NCBI GenBank assembly: GCA_946187695.1
Contig: CAMHSB010000005.1
Location: forward strand, 39,917 to 103,916
Reading direction: 5' to 3'
DNA length: 64,000 bases
Source of the DNA: an uncultured Bacteroidales bacterium
Lineage (GTDB): Bacteria; Bacteroidota; Bacteroidia; Bacteroidales; Paludibacteraceae
Part shown: piece by piece, positions 1-8,225 of the stretch
Layout: each line of letters begins with the position of its first letter
How positions within the stretch are numbered: position 1 is the first letter of the stretch
Translations under genes and position numbers: made by a program
The notes under the pieces: model-generated
The model's database searches: none
Told to the model about the DNA's origin: nothing
Seen by the model: only the letters and a program-made list of their open reading frames with translations

Positions 1-2
1 TG

Positions 3-155
3 GACAAGGTGGTCGATTTCAGCGACAAGTTGAAAGGTGCTGCCTTTGAGCCGTTGCGCGATTTGGCGTTCTTTAAGAACTTCCACATTGCGTACAATAC
101 GATTGAGTGGGCGAACGGTGCTGATTTTGCACCTGAGTATTTGCTCAACTGTTAA
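3..155 (+). CDS. DUF2442 domain protein, C-terminal fragment
   Basis: The window opens inside this gene; the last 50 codons and a TAA stop are present. The fragment contains DKVVDFSDKL, a run about an ELKG-like start of a helix, and FFKNFHIAYNTIEWANGADF, then ends in APEYLL. Motifs of the type W.nGaD.aPe.L are typical of the small DUF2442 family (about 80-100 residues), which is often found next to a DUF4160 protein and is thought to be toxin-antitoxin related. The 5' part and any partner lie outside the window. Family assignment is from memory of the motif; function is unknown. Confidence 0.7.
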   Translation, partial: DKVVDFSDKLKGAAFEPLRDLAFFKNFHIAYNTIEWANGADFAPEYLLNC

Positions 156-159
156 TAAT

Positions 160-260
160 ATCGTCTCTGCTCCGAGACGTAAAAAACGGAGCGTCGTGCG
201 GACGTAAAACGCAAAGACAGGCGCAAGGTGTTGCGCCACATATATAAAATAGCGTAATAA
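160..260. other. Intergenic hairpins after the DUF2442 gene
   Basis: Two short perfect stems follow the stop codon: CGTCTC (162-167) with GAGACG (174-179), and GGCGCAA (220-226) with TTGCGCC (231-237). Neither is followed by a T-run, so they are not clear intrinsic terminators. They lie just upstream of the longer rod-like structure. Confidence 0.4.
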
Positions 261-272
261 GCCCGACTTGAT

Positions 273-436
273 GATTTGAAACCCTAGACAAGTTTACAAA
301 ATCATTAACTATTCAAGCACGGTTTATGCACGCTCACGTATAAGCGTGGGTTTTCTGTGCGTAGATTTGAATAGTTAAGGTAAGTCTAGGACCTCAACAA
401 ATCAAATGAAGCAGCGAAAGCGCACGCTTTTTTTTT
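273..436 (+). ncRNA. Rod-like structured RNA candidate (6S-like shape)
   Basis: A long nested inverted repeat can be drawn by eye. GATTTG (273-278) pairs with CAAATC (398-403). CCTAGAC (283-289) pairs with GTCTAGG (384-390). TTAACTATTCAA (305-316) pairs perfectly with TTGAATAGTTAA (367-378). GCAC (317-320) pairs with GTGC (357-360), and CACGCT (329-334) with AGCGTG (343-348) closes an 8-nt loop. The structure is followed by a T-rich run at 428-436. A single long rod with internal loops fits a 6S-type RNA, but I cannot confirm that identity. It could also be a mobile-element end or an attenuator. No open reading frame covers it. Confidence 0.45.
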
Positions 437-465
437 GAAACATGCAAATAAATCGTGTAAAAAAT

Positions 466-510
466 CACTCATTGAGGGATGTTTTGTGAAAATCTAGCAC
501 TCATTGAGGG
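466..510. repeat. 13-bp direct repeat upstream of the MNT/HEPN genes
   Basis: CACTCATTGAGGG occurs at 466-478 and again at 498-510, 32 bp apart (about three helical turns). The pair sits about 110 bp upstream of the promoter of the MNT gene, so it could be a pair of sites for a regulator binding one DNA face. That role is inference from spacing only. Confidence 0.45.
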
Positions 511-619
511 CAAAACGGCAGAATAGTGATCCAATAGATGTATAATATACTACAAAAAAATGACATACGCAAGATTTTTTGCAAAATGCTGAAAAAATGC
601 ACTTAAAATCACATTTTTC

Positions 620-650
620 TTGCATAATCCAAAATTTTTCCGTAACTTTG
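620..650 (+). promoter_or_regulatory. Promoter of the MNT/HEPN pair
   Basis: TTG (620-622), 20 nt, then TAACTTTG (643-650), the Bacteroidota housekeeping pattern. It lies 27 bp before the ATG of the nucleotidyltransferase gene. Confidence 0.75.
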
Positions 651-677
651 CAGCCGGAAGTTGCAAAGGTAACAAAT

Positions 678-986
678 ATGAACCCGATTGTATCTAAAAT
701 CAAGACATTAGGAAAGCAGGTTGTCCCTCAAGACAGCCGTCTTGTGTTGTTTGGTTCAAGGGCACGCGGAGACTACCATCCCGGCTCCGATTGGGACTTG
801 TTAATTCTCCTGAATAAAGACAGGATTGCAACAAGCGATTATGATACCATCTCGTATCCGTTTGCGGAATTAGGATGGGAAGTCGGGGAAATGATTCATC
901 CGATTCTTTATACCCAAAGCGATTGGGAGAGAAAACGCTTCTCGCCTTTTTATAAGAACGTAATGAAAGAAGGAATTGTACTATGA
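678..986 (+). CDS. Minimal nucleotidyltransferase (MNT) domain protein
   Basis: A 102-residue protein with the polymerase-beta-type nucleotidyltransferase signature GSRARGDYHPGSDWDLLIL, which fits the GSx10DxD metal-binding motif of minimal nucleotidyltransferases. The chosen ATG at 678 lies 27 bp past the -7 box; an in-frame ATG at 579 would start upstream of the promoter and is rejected. In characterised MNT/HEPN pairs the MNT protein acts as antitoxin by AMPylating a tyrosine on the HEPN RNase. The next gene is the HEPN partner and overlaps by 4 nt (ATGA), which indicates translational coupling. Length is normal for the family. Whether this pair works as a toxin-antitoxin module is inferred from family and context. 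Confidence 0.88.
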   Translation: MNPIVSKIKTLGKQVVPQDSRLVLFGSRARGDYHPGSDWDLLILLNKDRIATSDYDTISYPFAELGWEVGEMIHPILYTQSDWERKRFSPFYKNVMKEGIVL

Positions 987-1402
987 GTCTGACTTTTGAC
1001 GAGCGCAAAGCCGTTGTTGATTTCCGTATAGAAAAAGCGCGTAGGGCTTTTGAGCAAGCGCAGGGTGTGGTTGAACTGCAATACTGGGAGACTATTGCCA
1101 ACCGTTTGTATTATGCAGCATACAACGCGGTATCGGCTATGCTGATTGCGTATGGTTATATGGCTCATTCTCATGATGGCGTGATTCATCTCTTTGGTCA
1201 GCATTTCGTAAAACCGGGTATTGTAGATGTCAAGGATGGCAAGTTGTACCATCAATTATTTACTATGCGGCTTACCGGCGACTACGATGATACGTACGGG
1301 CTGACAAGCGAAGACGTGTTGCCGTTGATAGAGCCTGCATCAGAACTCATTGAAAAAGCAATAAGCATTGCTACAAAGAAGATAAACGAGTCACAAGCAT
1401 AA
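983..1402 (+). CDS. HEPN domain protein, partner of the MNT gene
   Basis: A 139-residue, mostly helical protein of the HEPN type. The core has FRIEKARRAFEQA, then a central helix with ANRLYYAAYNAV, and a later MRLTGDYDDTYG segment typical of the PF05168-like group that pairs with MNT proteins. It starts inside the stop of the MNT gene (ATGA overlap), so the two are co-translated. The canonical RNase motif of active HEPN toxins, Rx4-6H, is not visible near the C-terminus; the family's R..GDY is there instead. It may therefore be a non-RNase binding partner. The gene ends at TAA and is followed by about 480 bp without a gene. Confidence 0.85.
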   Translation: MSLTFDERKAVVDFRIEKARRAFEQAQGVVELQYWETIANRLYYAAYNAVSAMLIAYGYMAHSHDGVIHLFGQHFVKPGIVDVKDGKLYHQLFTMRLTGDYDDTYGLTSEDVLPLIEPASELIEKAISIATKKINESQA

Positions 1403-1462
1403 GATAACTCTCATCGTCTTCTCCATAGACGTTAAACGGGAGGGGAATCTATCTACGCCGAG

Positions 1463-1686
1463 ACAATCTGCCCGGTGGGGCACAAAAGATTGTGGGTGAG
1501 AGGTTTCTTTACATATTGAAAGGCGTTTATTGACGCTTTGTTATTGACAAACAAAAAGCTTCGAACACTTTTTTACAATTCCAGTCAGAAACAAAGTAAC
1601 AATAGATGCCTACGGGTATGACATTCATACATGCCCTGCCGTTCTTGGCAGGTGTGTCGTCATATCGGCGTAGGTTTCTTTATTGT
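1463..1686 (+). other. Structured leader region before the first BspA gene
   Basis: This 484-bp gap holds no convincing gene. ACAATCT (1463-1469) pairs with AGATTGT (1487-1493), with GCCC/GGGC inside. A stronger nested stem follows: CCTACG (1609-1614) with CGTAGG (1669-1674), TATGAC (1617-1622) with GTCATA (1659-1664), and CCTGCC (1635-1640) with GGCAGG (1647-1652). It is followed by TTTCTTTATTG, so it could act as an attenuator or terminator. A smaller AGCG..CGCTTTTTG hairpin lies near 1735-1760. No TTG-N20-TAnnTTTG promoter is visible in the gap. Confidence 0.5.
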
Positions 1687-1831
1687 TTATTTGACTGGAT
1701 GGGTTAGTTCGAAGGCCCTTGTTTGTAGATGAGCAATAGCGGAGTCTACGCTTTTTGTGCGTGCATAGGTATGGCATCCCTACTAATCTCTGCTTAAACA
1801 TGTATAGAGAAAATAAACAACAAACTAACAT

Positions 1832-1876
1832 AACAAACAATCTTTAAAACCGACGGGGCGATGGGATATAACAGCC
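1832..1876 (+). repeat. 45-nt leader motif, copy A
   Basis: The motif begins AACAAACAATCTTTAAAACC and continues with a GGGGCGATGGGATATAAC core. It ends 10 nt before the ATG of the first BspA-like gene. Copies with at most a few differences lie at 37618, 39429, 42659 and 43224. This copy has a C in GACGGGG where the others have T. Confidence 0.9.
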
Positions 1877-1886
1877 AACAAGGAAT

Positions 1887-4800
1887 ATGAAAAATAAATT
1901 ACAAAAGTTTTTATCGTTATTGTTAGTACTATGTGCTGCAATAACAATTAGTGCCGGTAACATAGCCTCGGGCACATTTAAGAAAGGAGGCTCTTGGAAA
2001 ATAAGCAGTAATGGCGAACTATACATTGATGTTAAGAATGTTCCTGATTATAGAAACAAAGATGTTTATATGGAAGGATACCGTCCGAGTATTGCTGTAG
2101 GCAACCGACTGATGTTTGTATGGGCGAAAAACTCGGCTCCTTGGGGGAAATATATAGAAAAAATTGTTTCAATCAAATTTTCTTCCAAAGTAGAATATAT
2201 CGGTGTAGATGCATTTAGCGGTCTTTATGCTTTACGCTCAGTTTCTTTCGAGCAGCGAAATACCAATAATGTTGTTATAGCAGAGAGTGCTTTTTATGAT
2301 TGCGTTCTCCTTTCTCAATTTGACTTTTCCTACGTTAAAGAAATAGGTCATTTAGCTTTCAAAAAAGCCAACTTTAGTGATGTGACACTGCCGGTTATCA
2401 CCAAATTATCCGTTTCTGCATTCGAAGACTGCTACAACATGTTCGGAAAAGCAGATAACATGACACAGGGTATTCACATTACCTCGACTACTGTACCTTT
2501 TGATTTTAGTGATCCGGAGTTATTGGATATTTGGTATGTAACAGAATCAAAAACATATCTGCAAGATAATAACGATGGAACTTTTACCAAGAAAACGGAA
2601 CGGTATGTACAAACCGGAGAGTCGATGAAGATTATCGTTCCGCCTTCTATGTATAGCCAATATACAAAGAAAGAATTTGAGAACCGGACTTTTAAATATG
2701 ACCATGCTCTTTATGTTGTGCCTGGTGGTGAAAATTGGAACTTAAGTGGTGGTTCATTGATTCATTATGGTGGAATTGCTGATTATGCCCAAGCAAGTGA
2801 TGCTCCATGGTATAGTGTGCGCAATGACATTAAAAGAGTTGTCATAACCTATGCAAGTGTCGGCTCAAGTATCGGTAATAATGCGTTTACGGGTTGTGTC
2901 AATCTTGAATCAGTACAGGGAGGCGGAGCGCGACAAATTTACCAGATTGGAGAAAATGCCTTTAAGAATTGTACTAAATTAACCAGTGTGTCCAATTTGA
3001 GCTATGTGAAATACATAGAAAAGAATGCGTTTGCAGGATGCACGAACCTCAAGCTTGTTGATTTGTCTCATGTCTATACCATTGGGGACAATGCGTTTGA
3101 CGGAGCCACATTGTCTGCATCAAATGTCGCCTTGGGTTCTACTCTCGAAAGTATCGGACAGTATGCTTTCCGTGGCTCTTTCACAAACGGCGGACATATT
3201 TATATCTCTGCTACAGTACCGACCACTCATAGCACCGCATTTTCCGGTGCAGATGCTACACGAGTAACATTACATGTACCCGGAAGCGTAGTAGCCGGAT
3301 ATATGACAACCGCGCCGTGGAGTTCTTTCCAATTGGATCAATCTATGGCTTTCCCAGTTAGTGGTACATACGGTAGCGGTTTCGGTCAGTGGGAGTTATC
3401 AGAAGATGGAACACTTACGCTTGACACAAAGTATGAGTATGATCATAATATACCTGATTACGCTAATATTACTAATCAACCTTGGTATCTCTATCGTGTT
3501 TTTATTCGCAAAGTGGTATTATCTGAGAATATTAAGGGGGTCGGTAAAAATGCCTTTGCATTTGCAGAAACGGGCAAATCATCTATTCATAGTGTCGAGG
3601 CTCCGGCTGTTACTACAATCGGAGATAATGCCTTTAAGAACAACGATGCTCTTATTTCTTTCAATGGTGAGTATGTAAAGACTATCGGTAACGAAGCATT
3701 TGCAGGTTGTGCAGCATTGAAGGACGTAAACTTCGGAGACAAACTGGTCTCTCTTGGTAGCCGCGTATTCGATGGTTGTCCTGTAGTTGCCAATTTCGCC
3801 GTAGATGCTATCACTCCTCCGTCAGTGAACTCACAGACCTTTGTGGGAATGGGCGCGGGTGCATCGAATGCTCCGGGTCGCGGAGCAAAAGCATCGGGTT
3901 CCGGTCAGCAGAGTGTGACGCTGAGTGTGCCGGAAGAGGCAACGGTGAACTACCTCGCAGCTCCGTATTGGAACTTGTTCTCAATGGAGTTCATCGAAGG
4001 TCACGGCTCCATCGTCAAGAGCGGTGCTTATTACGACGGTGCATGGGTGCTTTATTCGGACGGTACGCTGATTGCTTCGTCGCAGACCACCAACGGCTCT
4101 ATCGACGTGGCAACCGTCTATAACGATGCCACGGTGACACGTGTCGAGTTCCTCGGCGGTGCCAACGAAGTCAAGAGCACGTTCTTCTCCAACCTGCCGA
4201 ACCTCAAAACGGTTGTGCTCAATGCTGCTGTCAATAAAGTAGGTTACCGCACTTTCCAGAACTGTGCGAAGTTGGAGAGCATCAACTTGGAGAACGTGGA
4301 CACCATCGAGAGCGAGGCTTTTAAAGGCTGTTCCAAACTGGCATCGGTCAAATTATCCGCTATCCAATATATCAACACGAATGCGTTTGAGGGTTGTACC
4401 CAACTGGCAAGCGTGCAGTTAGCCGGTGGTTGCCGTATCCGCAGCCGTGCGTTCAATGGTTGTACGTCACTCACAAGCATTGACCTGAAAAGCGCAACCA
4501 TTGACGGCTATGTATTTGAGGGCTGTACGGCACTGAGCAGTATCTCCAACGGCGGTCTGCAAATCACGACCAATGCGTTTAACGGCTGCTCTGCCCTCCA
4601 GAAATTCGACCTCGGTTCGGGCTGTTGGACCGTCTATAGCAATGCGTTTGCCAACACGAACATGCAGACAATCTACTGCTCTCGTCCGGAGCCGACAAAA
4701 CTCTATGCAGATGCTTTCGGTAGCCTCACTCTCTCTAATATTACCGCGTACGTACCGGCGGATTACATCCGTATGTACCAGAAAGCCGATGTGTGGAAAG

Positions 4801-7481
4801 AGATGACGCTGATGATAGATACGACCTTCGAATCCATGCTGCCTACCGGCGGTGCATTTGGCGACAAGGGAACATGGCAATTAGACGACAAGGGTACGCT
4901 GACGCTTACAGGTGCAGGTTCCATGCCGGTTTTGACCGATGACAACCGTTACCATTGGAACCATGTGTTTGATGAATGGGCGATGTTCACCGAGGATGTC
5001 ATCATCTCCGACGGTTGGACAGGTATCAATACAGTCATCGCCGATAAGAACGCTACTGCAAATAAGTACAAAAATATCAAGACCTTGGAATTGGGCGCAG
5101 ACATCAAACTGATACGTGATAGTTCGCTTCGTTATCCGAACTTGACGGATGTCTATTGCTATATCCCTGATCCGGTGAACATCCAGACGAGCGACAAATA
5201 TTGTCCGTTCGACAAAGCAGCACTCATCGCCAACAACGCGACGCTGCACGTGATCAACTTCACCGGCACCAAAGCCAAATACCAGAACAGCAGCGCATGG
5301 AACTGGTTCCCGAACATCGTTGATGACCTCGTTACCCGTAAGGAAGGTATCATCTACGTGACGAACGTCCATATGGACAAGAATTACAATATGTTGGGAG
5401 TAAGTGCTTCGGAATTAGGCACAAAGACCTACCAACTGACGGCAGGAGTGCAACCGGCGAACGCAACCACTTCGGCTCTTGCATGGAGTTCAAGCGACCC
5501 GACAATCGCAACTGTTGATCAGAACGGACTTGTGACCATATTGAGCAATAGCAACGCCGGTGCGTTTGCCGAAGTGACCATCACAGCCAAAGCAACCGAC
5601 GGTTCGGGCAAGAAAGACGAGTGCCGTCTTGTTATCTATGATGCGGACGAGATAATTGATGATACGTACGTGGAATCGCTGCATGCAGACAAATACGCTA
5701 TCACCATGAGCAAGTCGCAAATCCAGTACCCGGAGATCTCGCTGCTGGTTGAGCCGTATAACGGTCGTCGTCAGTTTACGGTTGATTTCTCAAACGCAGG
5801 TACGGATGTAGTACAGGTATTTGAAGTGCGTGACGACTATAGCAACTGCATCGGATACCAGTTCATGCCGCAAGGTGTAGGTACGGCTACCGTGACTTTC
5901 ACCGCCAACTACTACGACACACAGGCACACGCTTCCGCTCCGTCCGTAACCGTTACCGTCAATGTGACCGAAGACATCATCTTCACAGAAGAGAGCAAAG
6001 AAGGTATTCCTGTTAAATACATCGTAGAAGATGCAGCCAAGATGACCTGCAAGGTATATGGCGCATTTGAGCAGGAGATCAGCGTTGATCCGAATACAGG
6101 TGCTATCATTCCGGGGGCGTCCGTATATCGCACGGCTGTTGATCCTTCGGCAACAGGTGTACTTACTATCCCGACCACCGTACGCGGCTATGCCGTAACC
6201 GGTGTGTGCGATTATGCATTCCGTAATTGCGCAAGTCTCACCGAGGTGAATTTCTGCGCAGGTGTGGAGCGTATTGGCGAAGGTGCTTTCCAAGGCTGTA
6301 ATGCCCTGACGACACTCCGTCTGCCGTACACTTTCAAAGGCTTGGGTCAGAACATGGCTTCGATGCTGCCGAACCTCAAAGATGTACACTTGATGGCTAC
6401 CGCGATTCCTACATCGTTCGATTGGGCAGGTCTGGAACCGGGTGACGATGCACTCGGCACAGGTGCTTTCGACGGTCTGCGTGAAGAGCAACAAGACGCT
6501 ACGTTGCATGTGGCTACCGGCTGCGCTACGCTCTATGAGAACGCTGGATGGGATGTTTGGTTCCCGATTATCGTTGAAGACGGCGAGGAAGTGGACAATA
6601 ATATCGCTTCTTACGTCTGCGACTTCACGAGCAAGGTATCCAAACACAGTGCATACAACGACGCTTGGACCTACGACACTGAATGGACTGTATATGGCGG
6701 TGCAAACAACAACGCCGGTTGGGATTATGTCAAGATGGGCGGTAAGAGCGGAACCCTCGCTAACGCTAACCCCGTTTATGTGATGAACAAGAACCGCATG
6801 GGACGTAATATCACCGCTATTCGCGTTACCTATCCGTCCGGCTCGTTCCCCAAGAACAACCAGATGGATTGCAGCGAATGGGGTGTTAAGGTGTATAGTG
6901 ACCTTGCATGCACGAACCTTCTCTACACCGTGACATCCTCCGTGGCTATCACCGGTGCAGCACAGGTCGTTACACTCAAACCGGTTCCCGGACAACCGTG
7001 GAAAGCAGGATACGGCATTCAAGTTTATTGGAACCTCTCCAACACCGGCTCTACTAACGGTATCATCTGGGTAAGCAAGATCGAGTACCTCACCGATGCC
7101 GACGATGCCGCTACTCTCTGGCCGATGTATAACATCAGCTTCGTCAATTGGGACGGCTTTGTGCTCCAGAACTTCCCCGTTCGCGAGAACACCATGCCTG
7201 TCTTCGAGGGCGTAACACCGGTACGTGCAGCAGATGCCGAATACACCTACGAATTCAGCGGCTGGAGCCCTGAAATAGTTGCAGCAACCGCTGACGCAGT
7301 CTATACGGCGCAGTACACCGCAACTCCGAAACCTGTCATCCCCGATGATCCGGGTCCGGGTACAGGAGTGGACAACGTACAGAGCAATGAAGTGAAATGC
7401 ACCAAGATCCTGTACAATGGTCAGTTGTACATCATCCGTGGCGACATGATTTTCAACGCCTCCGGTATGCGCATTAAGTAA
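1887..7481 (+). CDS. Giant BspA-like leucine-rich repeat surface protein 1
   Basis: An 1864-residue secreted protein. The N-terminus is a signal peptide (MKNKLQKFLSLLLVLCAAIT). Many LRR_5/BspA repeats of the type 'IG..AF.gC..L..V.L' run from about residue 85 to 960 and recur at about 1420-1560. A bacterial Ig-like group 2 domain (SSSDPTIATVDQNGLVTI) lies near 1180-1250. An InlB-B-type repeat (YEFSGWSPEI, YTAQYTA) is near 1745-1810. The last 28 residues (KILYNGQLYIIRGDMIFNAS) are a tag shared with five other secreted proteins here. BspA proteins are surface adhesins. The coding sequence is AT-rich up to about 3800 and GC-richer afterwards. The start is fixed by the leader motif 10 nt upstream. 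A strong terminator follows at 7537. Confidence 0.92.
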   Translation: MKNKLQKFLSLLLVLCAAITISAGNIASGTFKKGGSWKISSNGELYIDVKNVPDYRNKDVYMEGYRPSIAVGNRLMFVWAKNSAPWGKYIEKIVSIKFSSKVEYIGVDAFSGLYALRSVSFEQRNTNNVVIAESAFYDCVLLSQFDFSYVKEIGHLAFKKANFSDVTLPVITKLSVSAFEDCYNMFGKADNMTQGIHITSTTVPFDFSDPELLDIWYVTESKTYLQDNNDGTFTKKTERYVQTGESMKIIVPPSMYSQYTKKEFENRTFKYDHALYVVPGGENWNLSGGSLIHYGGIADYAQASDAPWYSVRNDIKRVVITYASVGSSIGNNAFTGCVNLESVQGGGARQIYQIGENAFKNCTKLTSVSNLSYVKYIEKNAFAGCTNLKLVDLSHVYTIGDNAFDGATLSASNVALGSTLESIGQYAFRGSFTNGGHIYISATVPTTHSTAFSGADATRVTLHVPGSVVAGYMTTAPWSSFQLDQSMAFPVSGTYGSGFGQWELSEDGTLTLDTKYEYDHNIPDYANITNQPWYLYRVFIRKVVLSENIKGVGKNAFAFAETGKSSIHSVEAPAVTTIGDNAFKNNDALISFNGEYVKTIGNEAFAGCAALKDVNFGDKLVSLGSRVFDGCPVVANFAVDAITPPSVNSQTFVGMGAGASNAPGRGAKASGSGQQSVTLSVPEEATVNYLAAPYWNLFSMEFIEGHGSIVKSGAYYDGAWVLYSDGTLIASSQTTNGSIDVATVYNDATVTRVEFLGGANEVKSTFFSNLPNLKTVVLNAAVNKVGYRTFQNCAKLESINLENVDTIESEAFKGCSKLASVKLSAIQYINTNAFEGCTQLASVQLAGGCRIRSRAFNGCTSLTSIDLKSATIDGYVFEGCTALSSISNGGLQITTNAFNGCSALQKFDLGSGCWTVYSNAFANTNMQTIYCSRPEPTKLYADAFGSLTLSNITAYVPADYIRMYQKADVWKEMTLMIDTTFESMLPTGGAFGDKGTWQLDDKGTLTLTGAGSMPVLTDDNRYHWNHVFDEWAMFTEDVIISDGWTGINTVIADKNATANKYKNIKTLELGADIKLIRDSSLRYPNLTDVYCYIPDPVNIQTSDKYCPFDKAALIANNATLHVINFTGTKAKYQNSSAWNWFPNIVDDLVTRKEGIIYVTNVHMDKNYNMLGVSASELGTKTYQLTAGVQPANATTSALAWSSSDPTIATVDQNGLVTILSNSNAGAFAEVTITAKATDGSGKKDECRLVIYDADEIIDDTYVESLHADKYAITMSKSQIQYPEISLLVEPYNGRRQFTVDFSNAGTDVVQVFEVRDDYSNCIGYQFMPQGVGTATVTFTANYYDTQAHASAPSVTVTVNVTEDIIFTEESKEGIPVKYIVEDAAKMTCKVYGAFEQEISVDPNTGAIIPGASVYRTAVDPSATGVLTIPTTVRGYAVTGVCDYAFRNCASLTEVNFCAGVERIGEGAFQGCNALTTLRLPYTFKGLGQNMASMLPNLKDVHLMATAIPTSFDWAGLEPGDDALGTGAFDGLREEQQDATLHVATGCATLYENAGWDVWFPIIVEDGEEVDNNIASYVCDFTSKVSKHSAYNDAWTYDTEWTVYGGANNNAGWDYVKMGGKSGTLANANPVYVMNKNRMGRNITAIRVTYPSGSFPKNNQMDCSEWGVKVYSDLACTNLLYTVTSSVAITGAAQVVTLKPVPGQPWKAGYGIQVYWNLSNTGSTNGIIWVSKIEYLTDADDAATLWPMYNISFVNWDGFVLQNFPVRENTMPVFEGVTPVRAADAEYTYEFSGWSPEIVAATADAVYTAQYTATPKPVIPDDPGPGTGVDNVQSNEVKCTKILYNGQLYIIRGDMIFNASGMRIK

Positions 7482-7536
7482 TATCTTGTCTAATCCATGA
7501 AAAACACACATTAGGTAAACACAAAAGTTAGTTGCC

Positions 7537-7569
7537 GAAGCCCTCACATCCCGTGGGGGCTTCTTTTTT
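7537..7569 (+). terminator. Terminator of the first BspA gene
   Basis: GAAGCCC (7537-7543) pairs with GGGCTTC (7557-7563) and is followed by a T6 run, 56 bp after the stop codon. Confidence 0.85.
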
Positions 7570-7584
7570 GAAGAATGTCTTGGC

Positions 7585-7764
7585 ACTTTTTGACGAGGTT
7601 CCTGTTCGTTTAGTACTGTTAGCCCCCTATAGGGGGGGAACGTACGTACTAAAGAACGATAGAGGAACCTGTCAAGGGCACCGGATGGCATCCGGAATAA
7701 CAGACGACGTAAAACCGGAAAAGGACCGGACTATGACGTCCGTAATGCAAACGAGATGCGTTCG
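7585..7764. repeat. Palindromic interspersed repeat, copy 1
   Basis: About 180 bp matching 49731-49918. It starts with ACTTTTTGACGAGG, which in the other copy is the last codons of an ATPase gene, so this copy looks like a scar left by that element. It contains an imperfect palindrome (TTTAGTAC ... GTACTAAA around GCCCCCTATAGGGGGG), a CCGGATGGCATCCGG stem, and two further CCGG blocks. From 7669 to 7764 only two bases differ from copy 2. No ORF of its own is convincing. Confidence 0.85.
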
Positions 7765-8150
7765 AGAGTACCCACAAAAACAGAACTGAATGAAAGGAAA
7801 AAGGCATGAAAAGGACTTTCTCGGGTTTTCCTTAGGTCGTTCTCGGGACGTGGTCCCGTGATGGTCGCGTTATTGACCCGTTATTGACCCGACATAACCA
7901 GGCAAGAAGAAGGCGAAGCCTACGATCTGGGGCTCTTTTTTGTATTTGTAGTAACTTCGGCACGCCCCTTCCCCTACGGGGTGGGTTCCCTCCGAAGGTA
8001 CGTTCGCACTTCTCTCGGTTGGCATAGTCTCCCCGACCGCCTTCCCTTTTCGAAGCCAAAAGTCAATTGGCTTCTCCATGTGCAAACTACAAGCTTTAAC
8101 CGCAAAAACACAAATTATGCGAGCATTTTTGATTTTTTTTGCGGCTAAAT
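7765..8150. other. Intergenic region with no convincing gene
   Basis: About 390 bp between the repeat and the promoter of the next operon. A short tandem TTATTGACCCG duplication lies near 7870-7895 and a GGGGCTC followed by T6 lies near 7930. Short ORFs on both strands show no family resemblance, so none is called. Confidence 0.4.
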
Positions 8151-8151
8151 C

Positions 8152-8182
8152 TTGCAAATTTGAAAAATTTGTTGTACCTTTG
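8152..8182 (+). promoter_or_regulatory. Promoter of the lipoprotein/TonB receptor operon
   Basis: TTG (8152-8154), 20 nt, then TACCTTTG (8175-8182), 43 bp before the lipoprotein start codon. Confidence 0.8.
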
Positions 8183-8225
8183 CGGCCGAAATGGAATATA
8201 TTACTCATTTTAAATACCTATTTGT

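Noticed and set aside
5790..7691. Long minus-strand open frame of 633 codons inside the first BspA gene
   Set aside because: It mirrors the codon pattern of the LRR gene, is rich in Cys, Arg and His, has no recognisable family, and the plus-strand gene has clear domains and a signal peptide.
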